From contig NZ_CP115670.1 of NCBI RefSeq assembly GCF_027886475.1, positions 124,001 to 188,000 on the forward strand: a stretch of DNA of 64,000 bases. Direction: 5' to 3'. Below, piece by piece: positions 8,924 to 17,275 of the stretch. The notes beneath the pieces are model-generated. The model did no database searches, was not told the DNA's origin, and saw only the letters and a program-made list of their open reading frames with translations. Position numbers and translations under genes: made by a program. The stretch comes from Corynebacterium sp. SCR221107. Lineage in GTDB: Bacteria; Actinomycetota; Actinomycetes; Mycobacteriales; Mycobacteriaceae. Each line of letters opens with the position of its first letter. Position 1 is the first letter of the stretch.

Positions 8924-9579
8924 TTGCCTTGCGACTCCCACAAGCCCGCGAGCGCATCCACCGGCAGGCCGTCGGCAAGCTGGGCGCGCTCGAAGCGGGC
9001 CGCATCGGGGTAGCGCACCACGCGCGCCGGGTTGCCCACCGCGATCGCGCCGGCGGGGATGTCGCGGGTGACCACCGAACCCGCGCCGATAATGGCATCA
9101 TCGCCGATGGTCACTCCCGGTAGCACGGTCACTCCCGCACCGAACCATACGCGGTCGCCGATGCGCACGGTGTGCGCGATCTCCCAGCCGCCGTTGCGCA
9201 TCTGGACATCGTCGACGGGGTGGGTGACGGTGATGATCTGGCAGTTCGGCCCGATCATACAGCGCTCGCCGATGATCACCTCGGCGGTATCGAGGATGGT
9301 CACGCCGAAGTTGATGAACGTGCCCTCGCCGATGGTGGTGTGCCGCCCATATTCGATGGTGATCGGCTGCTTGAGGACCGCGCGCCCGCTGTTTTCATTG
9401 AGGATCTTCCCCAGCAGCCGGGCCAGGCCCGCGTGATCGCTGGGCCGGGTGTGGTTGTAGTCGAAGACCAGCTCGCCGGTGCGAGTAACCAGCTCGCGGA
9501 TCTCGGGGCTTACCGGCAGATGCCAGCGTCCCGCGCGTAAGTCGGACAGGGAAGAATACGTTGCCGGGTCGAAGCTCAT
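8920..9579 (-). CDS. Sugar O-acetyltransferase (Maa/NodL family)
   Basis: This 219-residue left-handed beta-helix acetyltransferase has an N-terminal Mac domain (the DLRAGRWHLPVSPEI region) and hexapeptide repeats such as GRHTTIGEGTFINFG, ending with IIGAGSVVTRDIPAGAIAVG. The catalytic histidine is in TVTHPVDD. The family transfers acetyl from acetyl-CoA to maltose, galactosides or related sugars. The ATG at 9579 was chosen at the start of homology; the frame is open 20 codons upstream. It overlaps hrpB by 4 bp and forms an operon with it. Confidence 0.9.
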   Translation of the reverse strand: MSFDPATYSSLSDLRAGRWHLPVSPEIRELVTRTGELVFDYNHTRPSDHAGLARLLGKILNENSGRAVLKQPITIEYGRHTTIGEGTFINFGVTILDTAEVIIGERCMIGPNCQIITVTHPVDDVQMRNGGWEIAHTVRIGDRVWFGAGVTVLPGVTIGDDAIIGAGSVVTRDIPAGAIAVGNPARVVRYPDAARFERAQLADGLPVDALAGLWESQGK

Positions 9580-9651
9580 TGTTTCATCGTATTTCCTCCC
9601 ACCGCCGTTGTGCCATTGCCGCTGTGTTCGCGGCAACACGCATGCTTGTTC

Positions 9652-9664
9652 GCTTGCCGACGCC
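9652..9664 (-). repeat. Dispersed intergenic repeat, copy 2
   Basis: GGCGTCGGCAAGC on the minus strand, preceded by CACCGTA, between the divergent acetyltransferase and alkB genes and about 37 bp before the alkB -10 box. Confidence 0.7.
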
Positions 9665-9700
9665 TACGGTGGGTGGCTCGTAGGTTACCACCAGCGCGAC

Positions 9701-9706
9701 TAGGCT
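9701..9706 (+). promoter_or_regulatory. -10 box of a probable leaderless alkB transcript
   Basis: TAGGCT ends 7 nt before the GTG at 9714 and there is no ribosome-binding site between them. Confidence 0.5.
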
Positions 9707-9713
9707 GACCCTC

Positions 9714-10403
9714 GTGCCTACGCTTTTCGACGCCCACCCCAATCCACCCCGCCCACAAAATAGGTGCGTGCGCGAGGGCATTGTGCACCTGCCTGGATGG
9801 CTGGACTTGGCCCAGCAGGAAGCGTTGGTGTCGCAGACTAGGGAGCTTGCCCGAGCCACCGCGCGCACCCCGTGGGGGATGCACAACCGCAAGGTGAAAT
9901 CCGGGACGATGAGTGCGCAGCTGATGAGCTTGGGTGAGCACTGGGACTACGAGCGCCACCGCTATATTGCGGGTGCCGGTGGCATCAAGGTTCCGCCCGT
10001 TCCGGAGACCTTCGTCGCCGTGGCGCATGCTGTCTTAGCCGCGACGGGGGAGCTGGACCCCACGCTTGCGCCCTGGGTACCCGCGTTTCGTGTGGATGCA
10101 GCATTGGTCAACTACTACCCGCCGGGCTCTGGCATGGGACTGCACCAGGATGGCTACGAGGATAGCCTCGCCCCGGTGGTTTCATTAAGCATCGGCGATT
10201 CGGCGGTGTTTCGGGCGGGTAACACCCATGATCGCAATAAGCCCTGGGACGATATCTATCTGCAAAGCGGTGATGCGCTCGTGTTCGGCGGGCCGTCGCG
10301 GGAGATCTTCCACGGCATCACTCGGCTTGACGAGCACACCGCACCCTCGGGTTGTGGTGTAGCCACCGGGCGGATCAACATCACCTTCCGGCAGATTCGC
10401 TAA
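9714..10403 (+). CDS. alkB: AlkB-type 2-oxoglutarate/Fe(II) DNA dealkylase
   Basis: This 229-residue dioxygenase repairs 1-methyladenine and 3-methylcytosine by oxidative demethylation. The iron ligands are visible: HQD with His144 and Asp146, and His200 in EIFHGITR. The 2-oxoglutarate-binding arginine is in the C-terminal RINITFRQIR, and the substrate-loop NYYPPGSGMGLHQD is typical. GTG start, apparently leaderless. The tag homologue lies next downstream on the same strand (gap 353 bp), placing two alkylation-repair genes side by side. Confidence 0.95.
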   Translation: MPTLFDAHPNPPRPQNRCVREGIVHLPGWLDLAQQEALVSQTRELARATARTPWGMHNRKVKSGTMSAQLMSLGEHWDYERHRYIAGAGGIKVPPVPETFVAVAHAVLAATGELDPTLAPWVPAFRVDAALVNYYPPGSGMGLHQDGYEDSLAPVVSLSIGDSAVFRAGNTHDRNKPWDDIYLQSGDALVFGGPSREIFHGITRLDEHTAPSGCGVATGRINITFRQIR

Positions 10404-10423
10404 GGGAGGTGGGGCAACCGTTA

Positions 10424-10436
10424 GGCGTCGGCAAGC
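10424..10436 (+). repeat. Dispersed intergenic repeat, copy 3
   Basis: GGCGTCGGCAAGC preceded by AACCGTTA, 21 bp after the alkB stop codon. Confidence 0.7.
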
Positions 10437-10536
10437 ACGCAAAGGGCACGGAAAAGGAACGCTTGACAGAGAAGAAAACCTGTCATCTTCACGAAGCGAC
10501 AGCCGGTGCCGTTACTGTGCTGCGCGCAAGCTTGCT

Positions 10537-10601
10537 CTGAAAATGCGATAGTAAACCTTCTGAAAACACGATATTAAACGTTCTGAAAATACGTTAAAAC
10601 G
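10537..10601 (+). repeat. Three tandem 23-bp direct repeats
   Basis: Copies start at 10537, 10560 and 10583 with core CTGAAAAYRCGATAKTAAAC; the third copy is degenerate in its second half. The run is A+T-rich compared with its surroundings and lies about 155 bp upstream of tag. The iteron-like arrangement with about two helical turns per copy suggests binding sites for a regulator, or a relic of a mobile element. Confidence 0.7.
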
Positions 10602-10756
10602 CAGGTCAGTCCGTTAGTGTCTCGTGAGTCTCCGCACTGGTTGCGTGGGAGCGGGAACCGAATGGGCTCGACGGGCGTCGATAGGCAAGGTAGAAGTCAC
10701 CGGCGAAGCAGAAGGGTGGCGCTAGCCTACTTGAGTGAAACTATAAAAGGAGAAGC

Positions 10757-11368
10757 ATGAACGAAGATCTTGCCGATCGGGGTCTCGTCCTTGGTGAGGA
10801 CGGGCGCACAAGGCCGGCGTGGGCCAGCGGTGATCAGCTCCACCGCGACTACTTTGACTACGAGTGGGGAAAGCCCGTGCGCACGGAGGCCGGGATCTAT
10901 GAGCGCCTGTGCTTGGAGGGATTTCAATCAGGGCTTAGTTGGGCGACGGTGCTGCGCAAACGCCCGGCATTTCGGGAGGTCTTCGCCGATTTCAACCCGG
11001 ATATCGTGGCCGGTTTCGGCGATGATGACTTCCAGCGCCTGCTAAGCGATGCGCGCATCATCCGCAACCGCCTTAAGATCGGCGCGGCGATCAACAATGC
11101 CCGGGCCACGGTGGCCCTTCGCAAGGAAGGTGGCCTCGTGGACTTCATCTGGGGTTTTGCCCCGGCCGAACAAACCCGCCCCGCCTCGATGGCGGATACG
11201 CAGGCCACCTCGCCGGAGTCGAAGGCGATGGCAAAGGCGCTGAAGAAGACAGGTTTCACGTTCGTCGGCCCCACCACCTGTTACGCGCTCATGCAGGCGA
11301 TCGGGCTTGTCGACGACCGTCCGGTGGGTGCGTCCCCGCTGAGGACACCCGGGGTGCCCGAAAAGTAG
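10757..11368 (+). CDS. tag: DNA-3-methyladenine glycosylase I (Tag) homologue without zinc ligands
   Basis: This 203-residue HhH-family glycosylase keeps the Tag framework: FDYEWGKPV, LCLEGFQSGLSWATVLRKR and KKTGFTFVGPTTCYALMQA. The four residues that hold the zinc snap in E. coli Tag (Cys4, His17, His175, Cys179) are all replaced here: RPAW instead of RCGW, YFD instead of YHD, and DDRPVGAS instead of NDHVVGCC. Glycosylase activity on 3-methyladenine is known for the family; whether it persists without zinc is inferred. A good AAAGGAG precedes the ATG. Confidence 0.9.
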   Translation: MNEDLADRGLVLGEDGRTRPAWASGDQLHRDYFDYEWGKPVRTEAGIYERLCLEGFQSGLSWATVLRKRPAFREVFADFNPDIVAGFGDDDFQRLLSDARIIRNRLKIGAAINNARATVALRKEGGLVDFIWGFAPAEQTRPASMADTQATSPESKAMAKALKKTGFTFVGPTTCYALMQAIGLVDDRPVGASPLRTPGVPEK

Positions 11369-11487
11369 CGGAAACACGAGAAATGAATATTACTGCTGAT
11401 AAGATGATGGGGGTGTTGCGGTGACGGAAACCGTAGCCGCTCATGCGAAGGCGCATCTACGACTAACTTCATTGTGAGGTGACACCC

Positions 11488-12411
11488 ATGACTGATCAGC
11501 AAGGGGCCGAAGGCGCCACGCCTAATAAGCAGGGCCAAGTGATCATCGCGTTGCTTGTGGTGCTGATCGTAGCGGTGGCTGCGTTGGGTGCGGTGATTTG
11601 GATCCGTGGCGGTGACTCTGATTCCTCGAAAGCGCAACCAGTCTCGTCAGAAACATCCGCAGGATATACAACTGAGGAAACGGGCGCGCAAGAACAAGAT
11701 GCAACCCAGTCTGCGGACATCGATCTGGCAAGCGTCGCAGTCGATACCGTCCACGAGCCACCCGTGCCAAGCCCGCCACAGGCGTGGGGTGAATTCACGC
11801 TGCAGAAGCAATGGCATGGTGAGATGCGGGTATTTGAGTACGGTGAAGATCCCGCTGTGCTGCTTGGCGAGGACGACAACGCCTGGGCAAGCAGTGCCAA
11901 TCACTGTGGGGTGGTGACCTACCTTGTCACCTTCAAGGCGGTCAACGATCAGGCGCAGCTTCGCGCTGAGCTGGTGGATTTCAACAAGACGGTTCTTGAT
12001 TCGAAGACCGCGCGCAGCGGGTGGATGCTGTTCACCAACTGCGCAACCCCACGGCTGGCGATTGAGAGTATTCAAGGTGGGGCCAATCTCACCGATGTTT
12101 CCTATGACGTCTATGAATATCGGCAGTCTTCGGTCGCACCTCCTGATTCCCAAGCCAATGTAGGGCAGGTCGCTGTCCCGGCATCCTCGCCGGCACAGGT
12201 GGCGGTGAAGCCCACTTTCGTTGAATGTGTCGACTGGACCTCGCCGATGGCGTTGTATTCCGATGGCTCGCAGCGATACTCGGAGACCTGTGCCGCACAA
12301 CATGAGCACGCGGTAAAGGGGGAATCCTGGTGCGGCGGACTCTACGCCCCGCCCGAGGCTTCCCGCGAGGAGTTCATCGAGCTTTGCGGTCGGGAGCCGA
12401 TGTACCAGTAG
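11488..12411 (+). CDS. Membrane-anchored exported protein of unknown function
   Basis: This 307-residue protein has a short cytoplasmic N-terminus, one transmembrane helix (about residues 17-39) and a large extracytoplasmic part. A Ser/Thr/Glu-rich linker follows the membrane, then a compact domain with several cysteines, including four in the last 65 residues (CVDW, ETCAAQ, WCGG, ELCGR), which suggests disulfides outside the cell. GAGGTGA precedes the ATG at 11488; an upstream GTG at 11479 is in frame but overlaps that site. I do not recognise the family. Confidence 0.75.
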   Translation: MTDQQGAEGATPNKQGQVIIALLVVLIVAVAALGAVIWIRGGDSDSSKAQPVSSETSAGYTTEETGAQEQDATQSADIDLASVAVDTVHEPPVPSPPQAWGEFTLQKQWHGEMRVFEYGEDPAVLLGEDDNAWASSANHCGVVTYLVTFKAVNDQAQLRAELVDFNKTVLDSKTARSGWMLFTNCATPRLAIESIQGGANLTDVSYDVYEYRQSSVAPPDSQANVGQVAVPASSPAQVAVKPTFVECVDWTSPMALYSDGSQRYSETCAAQHEHAVKGESWCGGLYAPPEASREEFIELCGREPMYQ

Positions 12412-12587
12412 CCACGCCAATGCGGGTGCAGACAAGCTGGTATTACCCACCTTCGAACGGTTCGGGATGCGATGCGGAAAAGCTGAGAGTTCAGATGGCA
12501 TCCTTGCTTGCCGGTGGCTTTCGCCTATGGCATCCCTGTCTCCGGGCAACCTTACGCCCAAGGCATCTTGCAATATTGTGGGGTCGG

Positions 12588-12593
12588 TAGGAT
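12588..12593 (+). promoter_or_regulatory. -10 box of a probable leaderless transcript
   Basis: TAGGAT ends 7 nt before the ATG at 12601, with no ribosome-binding site in between. Confidence 0.5.
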
Positions 12594-12600
12594 GGTCGCC

Positions 12601-13122
12601 ATGACTAGCGATTTAGTAGATTCCACCATCCGCGTGCGCCCCGCGCGCCCGGAGGACACCGCGACGATGGTGCAATTCGTCAAGGACCTCGCCGTCTACG
12701 AAAAAGAGCCGGTGGAAAACGTCCGCATTAATGAGGCCACGCTGACACAGCAGCTGTTCGGCGAGAATCCGGCCATCTTCGCCCACATCGCCGAGGAGAT
12801 CGACGCCGCAGGCAACGCCACGAGCATCGGCTTCGCGTTGTGGTTCTTGAACTACTCCACCTGGGAGGGTGCGCACGGCATCTACCTGGAAGACCTGTTT
12901 GTCCAGCCCGCCCACCGCGGCAAGGGGGCGGGCAAGGCGCTGCTTAAGCAGCTGGCCACCATCGCGGTGGAACGTGGCTACAAGCGCGTGGAGTGGTGCG
13001 TACTGAAGTGGAACACCCCGTCGATCGAGTTCTACCGCAGCATCGGCGCCTTCCCCATGGAGGAGTGGGATACCTTCCGGCTTACCGACGACGCCCTTGC
13101 CCAGTTCGGCGGCAACGCCTAG
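12601..13122 (+). CDS. GNAT N-acetyltransferase, SSAT-like
   Basis: This 173-residue acetyltransferase has the acetyl-CoA loop QPAHRGKGAGKALL and the YLEDLFV strand followed by KRVEWCVLKWNTPSIEFYRSIGA. This block matches the spermidine/spermine N1-acetyltransferase / thialysine acetyltransferase group, which acetylates polyamines or lysine analogues. The frame is open upstream to 12508, but the ATG at 12601 follows a -10 box directly. Polyamine acetylation would fit the amine catabolism genes at 21-25 kb; this is inference. Confidence 0.87.
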   Translation: MTSDLVDSTIRVRPARPEDTATMVQFVKDLAVYEKEPVENVRINEATLTQQLFGENPAIFAHIAEEIDAAGNATSIGFALWFLNYSTWEGAHGIYLEDLFVQPAHRGKGAGKALLKQLATIAVERGYKRVEWCVLKWNTPSIEFYRSIGAFPMEEWDTFRLTDDALAQFGGNA

Positions 13123-13293
13123 CCCGTTGCGGTTTGATTGTGGGCAATTAAAATGAGGTGATGTGTAGGCGGGTGTAAGGGGTGCGCTCCGCTAGAATCA
13201 ACCGCAACTTTATCCCTGCGCAAAGCGCGAGTGAATTCCTTGGGAACTTTCGGCAAAGGCACAGGTGGGGCGGTGGGGAAGTGCTGCGCGGTG

Positions 13294-13306
13294 GGCGTCG
13301 GCAAGC
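13294..13306 (+). repeat. Dispersed intergenic repeat, copy 4
   Basis: GGCGTCGGCAAGC preceded by GCGCGGT, 56 bp upstream of the 5'-nucleotidase start codon. Confidence 0.7.
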
Positions 13307-13361
13307 TAGAAAAGCTAAGGACACGATCCATGCTTTGCTCTTTTTTAAGGAGACCCCTCAC

Positions 13362-15398
13362 ATGACTTCGAATCCACGCAAGCGCAGCGTGATCGCTACG
13401 GCGACCACCACGGCCATTCTGTCTGTTGGCATTGTGGTGCCGTCGGCGGGCGCGCAGGAAACCGCCACGTTTAGCATCAGCAACTTGACCGACCTGCACG
13501 GGCACATCGCGCAGGTCGACAACGATGAGGAAGTAACCGAGCCGGGTGCCGCGGTGCTGTCCGCGATGGTCAAGCACGTCAATGAAGGCCAGGAGTACCT
13601 GCTGACCAGCAGCGGCGACAACGTGGGCGGTTCGGCGTTCCTGTCTGCCGTGCTTGAGGACGAGCCCACGCTGGCCGTGCTCAACCAGATGGGGCTGGAT
13701 GCCTCCGCGGTGGGTAACCACGAGTTCGACAAGGGCTACGCCGATCTCACCGGGCGGATCGCGGCGCACTCCGCCTTCGACTACCTGGGCGCCAACGTCA
13801 CCGGCGGTACGCCCGCGCTGAAGCCCTATGTGGTCAAGGAGGTCGCTGGCGTGCGCGTGGCGCTGATCGGATCGGTGACGGCTACGACCAAGGACAAGGT
13901 TTCCCCGGCGGGGATCGCGGGCATCAGCTTCGCCGACCCGGTTGCGGTTACCAACACGCTTGCCGACGAAATCACCGCCAAGGACGAGGCCGACGTGGTT
14001 GTGGCCCTGTTCCACGAGGGTGTGGAGGATCCGGCAGCGTTCAATAACAACGTGGATGCCGTCTTCGCGGGCGACACCCATGAGACCGAGTCGACGGTTA
14101 TCAAGCGTGCCGACGGCTCCGCCTTCGCCGTGGCCCAGGCCTATGAGTATGGAAAGTCCCTGGCTGACATGGACTTCACCTTCGATAAGGACTCCGGCAA
14201 GGTCACCGACATCACCAGCACCGTCTACGACACCGAGCAGATGATGGCGGCCGTGGGTACTACCCCAGACCCGGCGGTCGGCGCGCTCGTCGAGCAGGCC
14301 GAGAAGGACTCTTTAGCCGCGGGCAACAAGGTCGTGGCCACCGCCGCCGCAAGCTTCTACCGCGGCGCGAACGAAGATAGCGTGGAAAGCTCCGGCTCCA
14401 ACCGTGGCGTGGAGTCCACCCTCTCCAACGCCTTGGCGCAGGCGGCCAAGGACGCGATCACCGCGAACACCTCCGTTACCGCAGACCTCGGCGTGATGAA
14501 TGCCGGCGGCGTGCGCGCCGACCTCCTTGCAGGCGAGGTGACCTACCAGGAAGCTTTCGCGGTCCAGCCCTTCGGCAACGAGATCACCTACACCACCTTG
14601 ACCGGCCAGGACATCATCGATGCCATCGAGCAACAGTGGAAGGATGCTGCCGCCTCCCGCCCGGTGTTGGCGCTGGGCTGGTCGGATAACTTCTCCTATA
14701 CCTACAACCCGGACGCGGAGCAGGGCAAGCGTTTCATTGCAGGCACCATCGACGACACCCCGCTCGACCCGGAGGCCTCCTATGTGGTGGCCGGTTCCAC
14801 CTTCCTGCTGGAAGGCGGTGACAGCTTCCCCGCGCTGGCCAACGGCACCAAGCTGGTCAACACCGGGCTGATGGATGTGGCCGCCTTCGCCGAGTACTTG
14901 GCCGACAACCCCACGCTTGCCCCGCGTGGCGGCCAGTCCGCCGTGGGTGTGAAGGTCCACGGGGAGCTCGCCCCGAACGCCGAGGTCACCTTCGACCTCA
15001 GCTCCCTGCTCTACACCGTGGGCGATACCGCAGCCAAGGTGACTGTCTCCGTGGGTGATGCGATCGCCACCGCCGACATCAATCGCGACTTCGGCGCCGC
15101 CAACTTCGGCGAGGCAGGCACCGCGTCGCTCACACTCACCCTGCCAGCGACAGTGAAGGCCACCGACACTGTCACTATCACCACCGATGCCGGTACCCGC
15201 GTTGAGCTGCCACTGTCCGCGCTCGGCGAGGTCACGGACTCCGAGGACTCGACGCCCGCTGAGCCAATTGGCAGCTCCGCAGGTGGGATCGTGCGGGTGC
15301 TCGCTCTTATCGGTGCCCTCATCTCCCTCGTTGCAGCGGTGCTCAACCCGCAGACCGCGGCGCTGCTCGGGCAGCTCCAGGCGCAGCTCCCTGTTTAG
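13362..15398 (+). CDS. Secreted bifunctional 5'-nucleotidase / 2',3'-cyclic phosphodiesterase family protein
   Basis: This 678-residue protein starts with a signal peptide (about 30 residues, ending PSAGAQE). The metallophosphatase domain shows NLTDLHGHI, SGDNVGGS, GNHEFDKG and GDTHETE metal-binding motifs, and the C-terminal 5'-nucleotidase domain shows MNAGGVRADL and FAVQPFGNE. A Thr/Ser-rich region and a C-terminal hydrophobic helix (ALIGALISLVAAVL) without an LPXTG motif end the protein. It probably releases phosphate and nucleosides from extracellular nucleotides. AAGGAG lies 9 nt before the ATG. The frame opens further upstream but that part is not credible. Confidence 0.9.
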   Translation: MTSNPRKRSVIATATTTAILSVGIVVPSAGAQETATFSISNLTDLHGHIAQVDNDEEVTEPGAAVLSAMVKHVNEGQEYLLTSSGDNVGGSAFLSAVLEDEPTLAVLNQMGLDASAVGNHEFDKGYADLTGRIAAHSAFDYLGANVTGGTPALKPYVVKEVAGVRVALIGSVTATTKDKVSPAGIAGISFADPVAVTNTLADEITAKDEADVVVALFHEGVEDPAAFNNNVDAVFAGDTHETESTVIKRADGSAFAVAQAYEYGKSLADMDFTFDKDSGKVTDITSTVYDTEQMMAAVGTTPDPAVGALVEQAEKDSLAAGNKVVATAAASFYRGANEDSVESSGSNRGVESTLSNALAQAAKDAITANTSVTADLGVMNAGGVRADLLAGEVTYQEAFAVQPFGNEITYTTLTGQDIIDAIEQQWKDAAASRPVLALGWSDNFSYTYNPDAEQGKRFIAGTIDDTPLDPEASYVVAGSTFLLEGGDSFPALANGTKLVNTGLMDVAAFAEYLADNPTLAPRGGQSAVGVKVHGELAPNAEVTFDLSSLLYTVGDTAAKVTVSVGDAIATADINRDFGAANFGEAGTASLTLTLPATVKATDTVTITTDAGTRVELPLSALGEVTDSEDSTPAEPIGSSAGGIVRVLALIGALISLVAAVLNPQTAALLGQLQAQLPV

Positions 15399-15409
15399 CG
15401 GGATCGAAT

Positions 15410-15498
15410 AGCCCCCGAGTGGTTCTTCGCGAATGGCGCCAGGAGCGACATTCAGGCCACTTTCGGCCTCGGCGAGAAATAGCTACTCAGGGGCTTTT
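15410..15498 (+). terminator. Probable terminator of the 5'-nucleotidase gene
   Basis: The arm AGCCCCCGAGT (15410-15420) pairs with ACTCAGGGGCT (15485-15495) with one mismatch, and TTTT follows. The loop is long (64 nt), so the structure is plausible but not classic. Confidence 0.45.
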
Positions 15499-15783
15499 CG
15501 ACCATTGTGACGTGCGAAAGAGATACTCATTTCCGCTGCTCCCATGCACTTAGTAGGTTTTTGGCAGGAAAAGTATTTTGGGCTTTCACTGGGGGATCAT
15601 CTATCCGCGTCACGCTGCGGAGATGGCTGCCTGTCAGTGCTGCCATGAAACTCCCAAATTCGATATTCGTGCAGGTCAAAGCGTTTTTGATGGCCGTTGA
15701 CCCGGGGCGGGGGCACTCCTAGTATTCGAGGCATCGGACCGAGCAATCCCGCCGGCCGTAGCCTCTCGACAAGGAGAGATTCC

Positions 15784-15960
15784 ATGTTCGATCAGCTTCC
15801 CCAGATCGCAGAGAATGTTCAGCAGTTCGTCAATAATCAGGTGCCGCAGCCGTGGCAGCAGCTCCAGCAGTTCAACCCGGTTGAGCATGTCCAGCAGTGG
15901 GCCGCCAACTTCCATGCACCTGCCAAGGACCTGCCAGTGGCCACATCCTCTATCGGCTAA
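15784..15960 (+). CDS. Small glutamine-rich protein of unknown function (58 aa)
   Basis: The ATG at 15784 has a good AAGGAGA ribosome-binding site 6 nt upstream. The peptide has no signal sequence, is rich in glutamine and asparagine (runs such as VQQFVNN and PWQQLQQF), and ends PVATSSIG. It stands alone: about 385 bp of non-coding DNA precede it and about 410 bp follow. Its size and lack of a signal peptide recall the small mycomembrane porins PorA/PorH of corynebacteria, but I see no sequence match, so the function is left open. Confidence 0.65.
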   Translation: MFDQLPQIAENVQQFVNNQVPQPWQQLQQFNPVEHVQQWAANFHAPAKDLPVATSSIG

Positions 15961-16373
15961 AGATTTCCCTCCCGGCTCACCTGCACCAGACCTTGTTGGC
16001 GCGCACATTTCAACTTCCCCGCAGCGCATCGAGTTCGACAGGAGCGTGGGGTGCGGCTGAGTCCAACCGGGACCAGTGAGGTCCCTTGCTATGACATGGC
16101 ACTAAAAGTACGTACATAAGCTATAGTCGCGCATAAGACACGGCGATACCCCGGTGGAGCGAGTATTCCTCCACCGGGGTCGCTTTGCGATGAGAGAGCA
16201 TCGCCGGTGGTGGGCTGTTGACTGTTGTCTCGGGTGGAAAATGAATGAAACGCCGAGTAAAGGGTTAAAGTACTGCACTTTCGACCCGTTGGCCGTACTC
16301 TGGGAGGGGTCGCTTACGCAGCCATGGGTATCCGGGCGCTGTGTCGACGGGTTCACGAGGGAAGGAGTTTAAA
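15961..16373. other. Gene-free interval with a strong hairpin
   Basis: No coding sequence is convincing. There is a promoter-like TATAGT near 16120, then a perfect 11-bp stem-loop at 16149-16179, then the region upstream of the SDR gene with GAAGGAG at 16361. The order promoter-short spacer-hairpin could make a short RNA, but this is only a possibility. Confidence 0.5.
16149..16179 (+). terminator. Perfect 11-bp stem-loop
   Basis: CCCCGGTGGAG (16149-16159) and CTCCACCGGGG (16169-16179) flank a 9-nt loop. Only TCGCTTT follows, so it may be a weak terminator for the small gene upstream or a structured part of the SDR leader. Confidence 0.5.
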
Positions 16374-17093
16374 GTGTCAGAAAATAAGCGCAAGAAGGTG
16401 GCCCTGGTAACGGGTGGATCCTCCGGTATTGGTGAGGCCACCGCCCGGGCGTTGGCCGCCGATGGCTGGCATGTGATCGTGGCCGCTCGTCGCCTCGATC
16501 GGCTAGAAGAGATTGCCCAGGAGATCGGCGGCGAGGCCCGTGAGCTGGATGTGACCAGCCAGGAAAGCGTCGACAAGCTGGCCGAATCCCTCGAACACGT
16601 CGATCTTTTGGTCAACAACGCTGGCGGCGCGAAGGGCCTGGATCCCATCGCCGAGGCCAATGTTGAGGACTGGGAGTGGATGTATAACACCAACGTCCTG
16701 GGCACCTTGCGCGTGACCAAGGCGCTGCTGGATAAGCTCACCGCCGACGAGGGCCACATCATCAACATCTCCTCGGTGGCGGGCATTGCGCCCTATGCGG
16801 GCGGGGCCGGCTATAACGCGGCAAAGTTCGGCGTGACCGCGATCAACAAGGTCATGCGCATCGAGTTCGTCGATCGCCCCATCCGCATCACGGAGATCAA
16901 CCCCGGCCGCGTGAAGACGGACTTCTCGTTGATCCGCTTCAAGGGTGATGAGGCCAAGGCCGATGCGGTCTACGCCGACAAGCTCAACCTCACCGCCGAG
17001 GATATCGCCGAGTCCATCCGCTGGGTGGCTAGCCTGCCCGCGCACATGAACATCGACCGCATGGTGATCACTCCGCGCGACCAGGTCATTTAA
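16374..17093 (+). CDS. SDR family NAD(P)-dependent oxidoreductase (YdfG-like)
   Basis: This 239-residue short-chain dehydrogenase has the nucleotide-binding TGGSSGIGEATARAL at residues 14-28, the NNAGG motif, and the catalytic Ser (INISSVAG) and Tyr-Lys (YNAAK) residues. NPGRVKTDFS near the C-terminus is typical of the YdfG / serine 3-dehydrogenase subgroup, which oxidises 3-hydroxy acids with NADP. GTG start with GAAGGAG 7 nt upstream. The frame is open further upstream without a better start. The substrate is not determined. Confidence 0.88.
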   Translation: MSENKRKKVALVTGGSSGIGEATARALAADGWHVIVAARRLDRLEEIAQEIGGEARELDVTSQESVDKLAESLEHVDLLVNNAGGAKGLDPIAEANVEDWEWMYNTNVLGTLRVTKALLDKLTADEGHIINISSVAGIAPYAGGAGYNAAKFGVTAINKVMRIEFVDRPIRITEINPGRVKTDFSLIRFKGDEAKADAVYADKLNLTAEDIAESIRWVASLPAHMNIDRMVITPRDQVI

Positions 17094-17099
17094 ACATAT

Positions 17100-17218
17100 G
17101 CTTGCCGACGCCCCCAGCGCCGCACATAAAAGGCCGCCGTGGGAGTGGCCGGTGTTCGTTGCTCAGCGTGACGACGTGGGGGTGGGCGGTGGATGCGGCG
17201 CGGTGGGCGTCGGCACGC
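17100..17218. repeat. Inverted pair of the dispersed repeat (copies 5 and 6)
   Basis: A minus-strand copy at 17100-17112 and a plus-strand copy at 17206-17218 (GGCGTCGGCACGC) face each other. Their flanks also match (GCGCCGCA versus GCGGCGCG), giving arms of about 25 nt that could form a long hairpin between the SDR and flavin reductase genes. Confidence 0.65.
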
Positions 17219-17275
17219 ATGCGCGGGTAGGGTAGACGCGTCAACGAACTTCTGGCCGCACCCCGTGCGACGCGA

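Larger units (their letters stand above)
10404..10756. other. Gene-free interval between alkB and tag
   Basis: No coding sequence is credible here. It holds one dispersed-repeat copy (10424-10436), an inverted repeat TGACAG/CTGTCA (10464-10469 and 10480-10485), a three-copy 23-bp tandem repeat, and a second G+C-rich stretch before the tag ribosome-binding site (AAAGGAGAAGC). Confidence 0.7.
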
